Source: Bradyrhizobium sp. Ai1a-2 (lineage in GTDB: Bacteria > Pseudomonadota > Alphaproteobacteria > Rhizobiales > Xanthobacteraceae). From it: a stretch of DNA of 64,000 nucleotides. Below the pieces are notes generated by a model, which was not told the origin of the DNA, made no database searches, and was given only the letters and a program-made list of their open reading frames with translations. Of the stretch, positions 47,282 through 55,188 are shown one piece after another (the first letter of the stretch is position 1; the number at the start of each line of letters is the position of its first letter). Both the position numbers and the translations under genes were made by a program. The DNA is taken from contig NZ_AUEZ01000029.1 in assembly GCF_000426245.1 (NCBI RefSeq), forward strand, positions 1 through 64,000, in the 5' to 3' direction.

Positions 47282-47356
47282 ACCAGCCCAACTTGGAAAC
47301 TTCACTTCACGTAGTTCTTGCTCGCTCGTCGGTCCAAGCGCGGCATCCGCCACACG

Positions 47357-47553
47357 CTCGCTCCTGGCGGGGTCTACCTCGCCCAAGACATCAAGGGCTC
47401 AAGCCATCATCACGGCGATCTCAATCACCCGCTCGGGCCGCTGCTTTACACGGTTTCGTGCATGCACTGCATGACGGTTTCCTTGGCGGCTTCTCAGATG
47501 TCCGAGTTTACGAAAGGCCTCAGCCGTAACGAGTATCTTATCGTCAACGCGGC
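47357..47553 (+). pseudogene. C-terminal relic of a class I SAM-dependent methyltransferase
   Basis: One frame gives LAPGGVYLAQDIKGSSHHH followed by HPLGPLLYTVSCMHCMTVSLA, a recognisable segment of a bacterial methyltransferase family. The next segment moves to a second frame (GGFSDVRVYE) and then a third (RNEYLIV), matching the family's final strand with intervening residues missing. It is therefore a deleted and frameshifted fragment. The remainder of 47282-47705 shows nothing else recognisable. Confidence 0.6.
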
Positions 47554-47705
47554 GACGCTCGCCGGCACCGGCGCCGCCAGGTCCTATAAACTGGCCAGAG
47601 CTGGACGATGCTGATATCGTGTATCCAAGAATGACCGCGCAACTCGGTCGTGCGGCGTTTCGTCGGCCGACTTTCCGATCTCGCAGAGGTAGCAAGGAGT
47701 GAAGG

Positions 47706-48758
47706 GTGCCGTCTGCTGTTTCGCAACCAGTCGTCGCGCAGCTGACGCGAGCCGCCATTTTTCTGGTCGTAACGGTCAATGCCGGAAAGGAGAGCGAAGT
47801 CGCCGTGCGCGGTTTGTGCGCGGACCTGTCCTCTCTGTTGCGAGCCGTTGGGTTTCGTGATCTCGAGGGGCGGTTGTCGTGCGTCATGGGATTTGGTTCC
47901 GACGCTTGGGACCGGCTCTTCGGTGCGCCGCGTCCGAAGGACTTGCACTCCTTCCGTGAAATTCGCGGCGTGCATCATGCGGTCTCGACCCCGGGCGATC
48001 TTCTTTTTCACCTGCGATCCACGCGCATGGATCTGTGCTTCGAGATCGCGGCGCAGATTATGTCGCGGCTCGCGAGCGCGGTGACCATCGTCGACGAGGT
48101 GCATGGTTTCAAATATTTCGATGACCGCGACCTCATGGGCTTCGTCGACGGGACAGAGAACCCGGTCGGTGAGGACGCTCAAAGAGCGGCCATCATCGGC
48201 GAGGAGGATGCGCCCTTTGCCGGCGGAAGCTATGTCATCGTGCAGAAATATCTGCACGATCTAGAGCGCTGGAACGAAGTCCCGGTCGAACAACAAGAAG
48301 ATATCATCGGTCGGCACAAGCTCTCTGACATCGAGCAGGACGATGCGGCGAAGGCGCCATACGCGCACAATGTTCTGACCTCGATCGAGGACAACGGCGA
48401 GCAGCTTCAGATTGTGCGGGACAACATGCCCTTCGGCGAATTCGGAAAAGGTGAGTTCGGCACCTACTTCATCGGATACGCACGATCGCCCCGCCGCATT
48501 GAGCAGATGCTCGAAAACATGTTCATCGGCAGGCCGCCGGGCAATTACGACCGGCTGCTCGACTTTAGCCGGGCGGTCACCGGGATATTGTTTTTCGTGC
48601 CGTCGGCAACCTTCCTGGACAACGTCACCCCGGAAATGATGTCGACAGCGCCGGAGCACGTTCAGAGCTCAGAAGACCCTGACATCGCGAACACGCCTCC
48701 GAAACCCTCGTCGTCCCGCGATGGTTCACTCGGCATTGGCTCACTGAAAAAGAGGTAG
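47706..48758 (+). CDS. DyP-type peroxidase with encapsulin-targeting C-terminal tail
   Basis: The 350-residue haem peroxidase shows the family's GXXDG motif (GFVDGTEN, distal Asp), the haem-proximal His region (KAPYAHNVLTSI) and the distal Arg in IVRDNMPFG. After the catalytic domain, a Pro/Ser-rich linker ends in DGSLGIGSLKKR, the typical cargo-loading peptide for family-1 encapsulins. The start is GTG 47706, with AAGGAG 6 bp upstream. The encapsulin gene begins 3 bp after the stop, so cargo and shell are co-expressed. It uses hydrogen peroxide; the physiological substrate is unknown. Confidence 0.94.
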   Translation: MPSAVSQPVVAQLTRAAIFLVVTVNAGKESEVAVRGLCADLSSLLRAVGFRDLEGRLSCVMGFGSDAWDRLFGAPRPKDLHSFREIRGVHHAVSTPGDLLFHLRSTRMDLCFEIAAQIMSRLASAVTIVDEVHGFKYFDDRDLMGFVDGTENPVGEDAQRAAIIGEEDAPFAGGSYVIVQKYLHDLERWNEVPVEQQEDIIGRHKLSDIEQDDAAKAPYAHNVLTSIEDNGEQLQIVRDNMPFGEFGKGEFGTYFIGYARSPRRIEQMLENMFIGRPPGNYDRLLDFSRAVTGILFFVPSATFLDNVTPEMMSTAPEHVQSSEDPDIANTPPKPSSSRDGSLGIGSLKKR

Positions 48759-48761
48759 ACT

Positions 48762-49583
48762 GTGAATAATCTTCATCGCGAACTCGCTCCTATCTCGGAT
48801 AAGGCCTGGGCTCAGATCGAAGAGGAGGCCTCCCGGACGCTAAAGCGCCACTTGGCGGCGCGCCGGGTGGTCGACGTTCCGGACCCCAAAGGTGTCGACC
48901 TCGCGGCCGTTGGCACGGGTCATGTTCACCAGATCCCGGCGCCCGGCGACGGCATCCAGGCGGTCCAACGCGACGCGAAAACGCTGGTCGAACTGCGCGT
49001 TCCATTTGAACTCTCCCGACAGCAGATCGACGATGTCGAGCGCGGCGCGACCGATTCGGATTGGTCGCCGGTGAAGGAGGCGGCGCGCAAAATTGCCTTT
49101 GCCGAAGATCGCGCTGTCTTCGACGGATATCCCGCAGCTGGAATTCAGGGTATTCGTCAAGGCAGCAGCAATGCTGTCGTCGCATTACCGGCAAGCGTAA
49201 GGGGCTATCCGGGCGCTGTCGCGCAGGCCGTAAGCCGATTGCGGCTCGCCGGCTGCAACGGTCCTTATGCGCTCGTGCTCGGCGCAGATGCCTATACGGT
49301 GGCCGCAGGAGGAACCGACGAGGGTTATCCGATCTTTCACCACATTGAGCGCGTGATTGACGGCGGCATGATCTGGGCGCCAGCAGTGGAAGGCGCATTC
49401 CTGTTGACGACGCGGGGTGGAGATTTCGAGCTAGACATCGGCCAGGACATCTCCATCGGGTATCTCAGCCATTCGAGCTCGATGGTGGAGTTATATTTCC
49501 AGGAGACCTTTACCTTCCGGGTGCTGACGACCGAGGCGTCCGTGGTACTCGAGCCCTCGAAGGCGCCGGCCGCCAAATCATAG
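48762..49583 (+). CDS. Family-1 encapsulin shell protein
   Basis: The 273-residue protein has the start typical of encapsulins (NNLHRELAPISDKAWAQIEE), the RRVVDVPDPKG segment, the E-loop region (LVELRVPFELSRQQIDDVER), DRAVFDGYPAAGIQGI and a C terminus around SSMVELYFQETFTFRVLTTE. It adopts an HK97-like fold and assembles into a nanocompartment, here expected to hold the DyP peroxidase encoded just upstream. The start is GTG 48762, with AGAGG 6 bp upstream. The length is normal for the family. Confidence 0.95.
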   Translation: MNNLHRELAPISDKAWAQIEEEASRTLKRHLAARRVVDVPDPKGVDLAAVGTGHVHQIPAPGDGIQAVQRDAKTLVELRVPFELSRQQIDDVERGATDSDWSPVKEAARKIAFAEDRAVFDGYPAAGIQGIRQGSSNAVVALPASVRGYPGAVAQAVSRLRLAGCNGPYALVLGADAYTVAAGGTDEGYPIFHHIERVIDGGMIWAPAVEGAFLLTTRGGDFELDIGQDISIGYLSHSSSMVELYFQETFTFRVLTTEASVVLEPSKAPAAKS

Positions 49584-49696
49584 AAATCCGAAGAACCTCA
49601 ACATGACGACGCGATTCAAGAGCGGCGACCATAGAACTTGGTAATTGCTCATGTGACCGCGACGATCATTGGAGACGTCCACGCTGAGGCTATTGC

Positions 49697-50277
49697 TACG
49701 TCAACCCGCAGGGTCTGGTCACCGGTGCCGGCATCGCCGCCCTGGTCACGCTGCCCGGCCAGGATCCGACCAGGAGCAATGTCACCCTGGTCGCACCTCG
49801 CGGCACCATTGATCTCGGCGCTGCCTGCGTCCGCGGCAACGACATCTTCATTGTGGCGCAGTTCGTGCTGAACTCCTTCAACATCCAGGCCACCGGCACG
49901 GTGACGGGCCTCGTGTTCACGCCGCCGCCGAACGTCGCACTGGCCGCGACCGCCAACAACGCGACCGCCGCCACCCAGCAGGCCGGCCAGCCGGCCCAGA
50001 CCAGAAACAACGAGCAGCCCTTCCGTCATCATCGTTGAATTCCTCGGCTTCGGCGGCGATGACGGCGCGACGCAGGATCGGCCACCGGAGGAAAGGCGCG
50101 AGCGCAGGTTCTCACAATCATTCGGCCCGAAACGCTCGCGCGTTGGCACAGAGCCGGATTCCGCTGCGACTGTCGTTGGAAGTCGCGCCCACGGGGCCGA
50201 AGAATGCTCAGGGGGCTGTCCCGTTACTTTTCCGGCCATGCGCCAGAGGATATCGATCCGAGCTACTAACTCGTAGA
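49697..50277 (+). pseudogene. Frameshifted C-terminal relic of an FhaB-like exoprotein
   Basis: The frame from 49697 reads GAGIAALVTLPG, LVAPRGTIDLG and ATAATQQAGQPAQ, collinear with the last ~110 residues of the giant exoproteins (GAGIATLNPIPG, LIAPLGTIDAG, TAATQQAQPAAP). Around 50018-50021 one extra base shifts the frame; the next frame continues PSVIIVEFLGFGGDDG, the family's terminal signature. Everything upstream of this tail is missing. It is evidence of another exoprotein gene once present before module 3. Confidence 0.82.
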
Positions 50278-50281
50278 CCAC

Positions 50282-50569
50282 CTGTCGAAGCTTTCGGGAA
50301 GCGTTGCCTTTTTTGCCTGCGAGTTGGCGCGGATCGTCGACGTTGGTGACCACGCGGTTCTCAGCGCCGGCGACCGTTCGCTGCGCGAGATTACCCTTAA
50401 GGGCAAAGAGCCAACGAACCTTGCCTTTGGTGGGCCGGACGGCAAGACAGCTTTTGTCACCCAGCGACAAGGCGGGTTCGTTGGGGCCTTCCGAACCGAT
50501 CAAGAAGGACGCCAACGCTGTTTGCAGCGACCCGAGTGCGAGAAACCGGTTGCACAGTCCAGCCACTAG
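50282..50569 (+). pseudogene. C-terminal relic of an SMP-30/gluconolactonase-family protein
   Basis: The frame includes REITLKGKEPTNLAFGGPDG followed by KTAFVTQRQGG, the usual last blade of SMP-30/gluconolactonase/lactonohydrolase beta-propellers. No start or earlier blades remain and no ribosome-binding site is visible, so it is best read as a fragment. The stretch from there to 50757 contains nothing further that I recognise. Confidence 0.55.
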
Positions 50570-50757
50570 CCGATCAGCAGAATGCCGCGTTGGCGTCTTT
50601 TTCCGACGGCACGGGCAAGGCGGTACTGATTTCGACGCGCCGCTCGCGCATCCAGGCTGCGCTCCATTGCAATTGAAACAAGGATCTTCGGAGCCCGAAA
50701 CACACCCGTAGCGCGGCTGCCACCAGATGGTACGGAAGGACATCGCGAGGAGCGACC

Positions 50758-52101
50758 ATGAGCCATCATCTAGGGCAGCGCGCAGTTGTGATCGGAGCGG
50801 GAATTGGCGGATTTTGCGCCGCCGGCGCACTCTCTTCCTATTTCAAGGAAATCGTTGTTCTTGAACGCGACGCTCCTCCGCCCTCGGCTATCCCGCGCGC
50901 AGGCGTCCCCCAAGATCGGCATCCGCATCTTCTCTTGGCCAGCGGATTGCAGGCGCTTGGGGACATCTTTCCGGGATTCGAGAAGGATCTTGTCGATGGC
51001 GGCGCTGTTTCCATCAACGCTTTTCGAGACATACGGTACGAGCGAGCGGATGTCGGTGCTCTGCCGCAGCGCGATTGTGGCGCGTCGCTGCTCTGTGCCT
51101 CGCGGCCGCTGATCGAGTACGTGGTCCGGCGTCAGGTGGCTGCAATCGCCAACGTCACGTTGCGATCGCATTGCCGTGTGACGGAAATTGCGTCGGATGC
51201 CATCCGACCGTCGGTGAGGTACGAGAGCGCCGCAAGAGAGCTTGCAGCAGTCGAGGCGGATCTCGTGGTGGATGCATCCGGCCGCGGCGTGCCTACACTC
51301 GGCTTGCTCGCCGCACTCGGCTGGGAACGGCCGCTTGAGACCGTTGTTGGCGTCGATATCAGCTATGCGACCGCGCTCGTTCGGCCTGAGGGTACGTCGT
51401 TGGACGGACAGATCCTGGTCACGTTGCCCGATCCGAGTTCCTCTGTGTTGTCCGGCCTCACATTGCCCATCGAAGGCGGGGGCTGCTTTGTCTCGCTTTC
51501 CCAGTACGGCGCGACGAAGCAGCCGGAGACTTGGCAGGACTTTCTTGCTCTCTCGCGTCAACTGAATACGCCGACGATCTACAACGCGATTTGCAAGCTC
51601 GCGCCACCCGACGGCTTGAGACACTTCGTATTCGATGAGAGTCGCTGGAGACATTTCGAGCAGCTCCAGAGGCTGCCGCGCGGGATTCTGCCGATGGCCG
51701 ACTCGCTCTGCCGGTTCAATCCGATCTACGGGCAGGGCATGTCTGTCGCTGCGCGGCAGGCAAAGCTGTTGCATGAGGTTCTGGATCGCGTTGCCGGGGA
51801 GGCGGACCCGATCGAGGAACTCCAAGCTGCGTTCATGGCCGAAGTGGGCTCGCTGCTTCAAGCACCCTGGAACATGGGTGTGAATGCCGATTTCGCCTAT
51901 CCGGGCACGCGGGGGCAACGCCCGGAGCGGTACGAGGAAAGCAGGCAGTTCGAGGCCGCACTCTTCCGAGCTATCGTGTCAGATCCGGTGGTCCATAGGG
52001 CGTTCTCGGACGTCCTGCAACTCATCAAGCCGTTTGACCTCCTGCAAGATACTGACATCCGGCGACGGATCGATGCCCATGTCGTGGTAAAAAATGCATG
52101 A
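50758..52101 (+). CDS. FAD-dependent oxidoreductase/monooxygenase-like protein
   Basis: The 447-residue product begins with a dinucleotide-binding motif (VVIGAGIGGFCAAGAL) and an acidic strand end (VVLERD). It contains DLVVDASGRG and, near residue 325, FNPIYGQGMSVAARQA, placing it with PHBH-like/geranylgeranyl-reductase-like flavoproteins. GAGGAG 5 bp upstream supports the start. It sits alone between gene relics and module 3, so context does not reveal the substrate. The family oxidises or reduces hydrophobic and aromatic compounds. Confidence 0.83.
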   Translation: MSHHLGQRAVVIGAGIGGFCAAGALSSYFKEIVVLERDAPPPSAIPRAGVPQDRHPHLLLASGLQALGDIFPGFEKDLVDGGAVSINAFRDIRYERADVGALPQRDCGASLLCASRPLIEYVVRRQVAAIANVTLRSHCRVTEIASDAIRPSVRYESAARELAAVEADLVVDASGRGVPTLGLLAALGWERPLETVVGVDISYATALVRPEGTSLDGQILVTLPDPSSSVLSGLTLPIEGGGCFVSLSQYGATKQPETWQDFLALSRQLNTPTIYNAICKLAPPDGLRHFVFDESRWRHFEQLQRLPRGILPMADSLCRFNPIYGQGMSVAARQAKLLHEVLDRVAGEADPIEELQAAFMAEVGSLLQAPWNMGVNADFAYPGTRGQRPERYEESRQFEAALFRAIVSDPVVHRAFSDVLQLIKPFDLLQDTDIRRRIDAHVVVKNA

Positions 52102-52485
52102 CAAGGGCGCGCGTTGCATCCGACAGTCCGCGCGGCTCCAGCGGCACCCGCTCCCTGCCACCGGTCATAACTGGAATTGCGAAACCGCCTGCTGAAGTGA
52201 TTGGGAGTCACGGGCGACCGCCTGTGTGGCTGCTCGCGTAAGCCTCTTATTTCTAGGGCCTCGCTAAGCTTGGATAGATCAGTGATTGATCGTCAATTTC
52301 CTGGTTGGCGAGCTTATTTACGTTGGCGGCGGGGGTGAAGTTCCTGCAACGAGGGCGTGGCGGCACTGGCGGACATCTTGTCAGTTGCCTTCTCTACGGC
52401 GCACCCACTCGGGCACCTATTACGATATTCCTATCGAATTACGCCCGGGATCGTGCTTCAACAGCCTCACGGTAGGAGAGCCATT
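52102..52485. other. Intergenic region upstream of module 3
   Basis: No gene is seen. An open frame from 52357 continues into the STN gene, but its first 43 codons look like leader sequence rather than protein. The promoter of module 3 is presumably here; no consensus was recognised. Confidence 0.5.
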
Positions 52486-53211
52486 GTGGGGTGCCGAAAG
52501 AACAGAACGACGCTGCACTCCTCTTCTGGCTTCAAGGAATTGTTGCGCAAAGGGTGGTTTTTCGTCACAGCTGGACTGCTTGCCGTGGGAATCTTAATTC
52601 ACCCACAAGGCGCTGCAGCGCAAGGAGCCAATCCGACCACGGCCTTGCGTTCGGCCGCATACGATATTCCAGCTCAAGACCTCGATGCCGCGCTCAACGT
52701 CTATATGAAAGTCAGCGGTGCGCCGGTACTCTATGAGGCCCCCCTCACGAGTGGTCGGCGATCAATGCCGGTGAAAGGATATCTGGCGCCAGCGCCAGCG
52801 TTGCGTGTCTTGCTATTGGGCACTGGGCTTGCGGCGCGGCGTGTTGGGAATGATGCGTTCAGCATTGTTGTCGCGACTGCACAGGATGCCGATGCACCAG
52901 CTGCGCCATTGATGCCAAGCAGCCATTTTGGCGTGGTTCTGCAAGCGAGCGTTATGAGGGCCGTTTGCCGCGCTCCGAAAACGCGCCCTGGCAGCTACAG
53001 GATTGCGCTCGCACTTTGGATCGGGCCGACAGGCAATGTTCAGTCCAGCGCGCTCATCGGTTCGACGGGTGATGAGGCGCGCGATGCGGCCCTCATTGCC
53101 GTCCTGCAAAACGTGACGGTCGGTGTTGGCCCTCCCGCGGGTATGTCGCAACCCATCATCCTGACTATCGCACCACGGCCGCCTCCTGAAACGGGAGATT
53201 GCTCCGGCTGA
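52486..53211 (+). CDS. STN-TonB_C chimeric periplasmic protein, module 3
   Basis: The GTG at 52486 is preceded by AGGAGAG at 52474-52480 and gives 241 residues, matching the 241 and 243 of the other copies, so it is preferred to the upstream start at 52357. The product has a signal segment (about 20-45, ending AAAQG), an STN domain (about 58-128, YDIPAQDLDAAL to FSIVV) and a TonB-C-like domain (about 146-229, SHFGVVLQASVMR, IALALWIGPTGNV, MSQPIILTI). Cys161 and Cys239 correspond to the paired cysteines of the paralogues. Its expected partner is the FecR-like protein encoded two genes downstream. Confidence 0.82.
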   Translation: MGCRKNRTTLHSSSGFKELLRKGWFFVTAGLLAVGILIHPQGAAAQGANPTTALRSAAYDIPAQDLDAALNVYMKVSGAPVLYEAPLTSGRRSMPVKGYLAPAPALRVLLLGTGLAARRVGNDAFSIVVATAQDADAPAAPLMPSSHFGVVLQASVMRAVCRAPKTRPGSYRIALALWIGPTGNVQSSALIGSTGDEARDAALIAVLQNVTVGVGPPAGMSQPIILTIAPRPPPETGDCSG

Positions 53212-53399
53212 TCGGGGCCAAAGGACAAAAAGTCCGGTAGTCAATCTGTCATGCAATCCGGATAGACCGGTTGTCATTTCTATTCTGTGGCCGCTTCCAG
53301 CAGGCAGCCGCGATGCGCGATATCGACCCGACCGGCGGGCTTGGATCAGGGCGACGTGAGCATGGGGAACCTAGAAGCGGTGGGACTTCGATTGAATCG

Positions 53400-53960
53400 A
53401 TGGCAGATACGACGTGGGCAGCCCTGCGTGGGCTGCTAGTTGAAAGATATGAGCATTTCCGGGGCCGCCTGACCCATCGACTCGGCTCTGAGGAACTCGC
53501 AAGCGAGAGCCTGCACGAGACATGGCTACGATTGCACCGCGACGACCACATCGGCACGGTGCATAATGCGCCGGCCTTCCTGCTGCGCATCGCAATCAAC
53601 GTCGCGGTGGATCGCTTGCGTGGCGAGAAGCGGCGCGCGGACTGGTCCGAAATCGAAGCGTTGATCGAGGTCCCCGATACCGCCCCCGATCCAGCGCGGA
53701 CGACACATGGACGCCTCGAGTTCGAGATGCTCGAGCAGGCGATCAGGGAATTGCCAAAGCGAACGCGTGCGATCCTTCTGGCGTCACGGCTGGAAGGGTT
53801 GACACATCGGGCGATTGCACAGCGGCTTGCAATTTCCAATCGGACAGTTGCTTATGAACTGAAGCGCGCGATCACGATATTGGAGGCGCGCCTTGAAAAA
53901 AGTTCGCCACCAGATTGCGTTGAAGCGCCGCCGGGATCGTCTCAGGAAGTAGAGAAGTAG
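53400..53960 (+). CDS. FecI-type ECF sigma factor, module 3
   Basis: Read from ATG 53400, the 186-residue product aligns with the other two sigma factors from its first residue (MADTTWAALRGLLVERYEHF) through region 2 (RLTHRLGSEELASESLHETW) and region 4 (LPKRTRAILLASRLEGLTHR, AIAQRLAISNRTVAYEL). The open frame extends upstream to 53271 with another ATG at 53313, and ribosome-binding sites are weak everywhere, so the start is uncertain. Unlike modules 1 and 2 it does not overlap the STN gene. The anti-sigma gene follows after 68 bp. Confidence 0.85.
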   Translation: MADTTWAALRGLLVERYEHFRGRLTHRLGSEELASESLHETWLRLHRDDHIGTVHNAPAFLLRIAINVAVDRLRGEKRRADWSEIEALIEVPDTAPDPARTTHGRLEFEMLEQAIRELPKRTRAILLASRLEGLTHRAIAQRLAISNRTVAYELKRAITILEARLEKSSPPDCVEAPPGSSQEVEK

Positions 53961-54028
53961 AAGAGCCTGGGATTTCACCTGGGGCTGCGTCGGGCAGTCG
54001 TGGCCCAGAAAATCAGCTATAAGAGAGC

Positions 54029-55012
54029 ATGACCATCAAGGATTCCCAGGACGAGCGCGAGCGATTGCGACAGGAGGCTTGGGATTGGTTTCTCCTCGTG
54101 ATCTCGGGCGAAGCGACGAAGACCGATCTGGCCGACGTGGAACGCTGGCGAGCGCAGAGCTCGCTGCATGCTGAGGCCTTTGTCGAGGCGAGCAAGCGTT
54201 GGCGGGCGATCGGATCTGCGGGCGCAAACGTGATCCGGCAATGCGGTCGACCGCCGTCCGCCCAAGGTCTAGGTCGGCCAGCGCTCATCGGACGCCGTGC
54301 ATTGCTCGGCGGCGCGCTCGCTGTCTCGGCGGCAAGCATCGCTGTGCTGGTGCAACGGCCGCCACTTGGCCTGTGGCCGTCGTTGAGCGAATTTGCCGCA
54401 GATTATCGCACCGAAACCGGCCAGCGGCAGCAGATCGCTCTTGCGGACAATGTCTCGATCGACATGAACACCCAAACCAGCCTCAACATTCGCAAGGTGG
54501 CTGACCGGCAGGTCGACCGCGTTGAGTTGATCGCGGGCGAAGCCGCCATCACCACGCGATCGCGACGGGTCGAGGTCGTCGCGGCGAATGGTGGCATGTG
54601 GGCGGACAATGCGCAGTTCAACGTCCGTCACGACCGAGCCGAAGTTTGCGTGACGTGCCTGGCTGGTCGCGTGCACGTCGATCGGCAGGGCCTGTCGGCA
54701 ATGATCGGACAAGGCGAGCAGACGACTTACGGCGCCCACGGTCTAGGCCAGACGACCGCCGTCGACCCCGCTGTCGTTACTGGATGGCGGGAAGGCAGCC
54801 TCCTGTTTCGGGATCAGCCCCTGGCGCGTGTCATCGAAGAGGTCAATCGCTACAGGCCCGGAAAGATCGTCCTAATGAACGAAGCTCTCGGCCGACGCCG
54901 GGTGACCGCTCAGTTTAAGCTCGATCAGCTGGATATCGTCATCACCCAGCTGCGCGAGAGCCTTGGCGCCCAGGTCACGGCTCTGCCCGGCGGAATCATG
55001 CTGGTGAGTTAA
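54029..55012 (+). CDS. FecR-type anti-sigma factor, module 3
   Basis: The 327-residue product has the cytoplasmic N-terminal domain (about 10-58, AWDWFLLVISGEATKTDLAD), a membrane segment after GRR (about 90-113, GRRALLGGALAVSAASIAVL), PPLGLWPSLSEFAADYRT, a periplasmic FecR domain with CVTC, and a C-terminal STN-like part ending LPGGIMLVS. It lies 176 bp upstream of the third exoprotein gene. The role is as for its paralogues: signal-responsive control of the cognate sigma factor. Confidence 0.87.
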   Translation: MTIKDSQDERERLRQEAWDWFLLVISGEATKTDLADVERWRAQSSLHAEAFVEASKRWRAIGSAGANVIRQCGRPPSAQGLGRPALIGRRALLGGALAVSAASIAVLVQRPPLGLWPSLSEFAADYRTETGQRQQIALADNVSIDMNTQTSLNIRKVADRQVDRVELIAGEAAITTRSRRVEVVAANGGMWADNAQFNVRHDRAEVCVTCLAGRVHVDRQGLSAMIGQGEQTTYGAHGLGQTTAVDPAVVTGWREGSLLFRDQPLARVIEEVNRYRPGKIVLMNEALGRRRVTAQFKLDQLDIVITQLRESLGAQVTALPGGIMLVS

Positions 55013-55188
55013 GGCTCATCATCCTTATGGTGGTTAAGTCACCACAAAGCCTTCGGAATCTTGGCCAAGAAAAAAACTCCACGAGCGCGTTGCAAACTCC
55101 TCTCGACCCAGACGTCTAGGAAATGTCGGAGCAATTCTCCGACAGGGCATAGCGATGGCCGGCACTCGTTTCGTTGAGAGGATTCCGT

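Noticed and set aside
47560..47600. CGCCGG-CA-CCGGCG hairpin as a terminator or regulatory RNA
   Set aside because: A short palindrome in GC-rich DNA without a T-run or conserved context; it could arise by chance.
52357..52485. Upstream extension of the third STN gene
   Set aside because: The GTG at 52486 has a strong AGGAGAG site and gives the same length as the two paralogues; the extension has no similarity to them.
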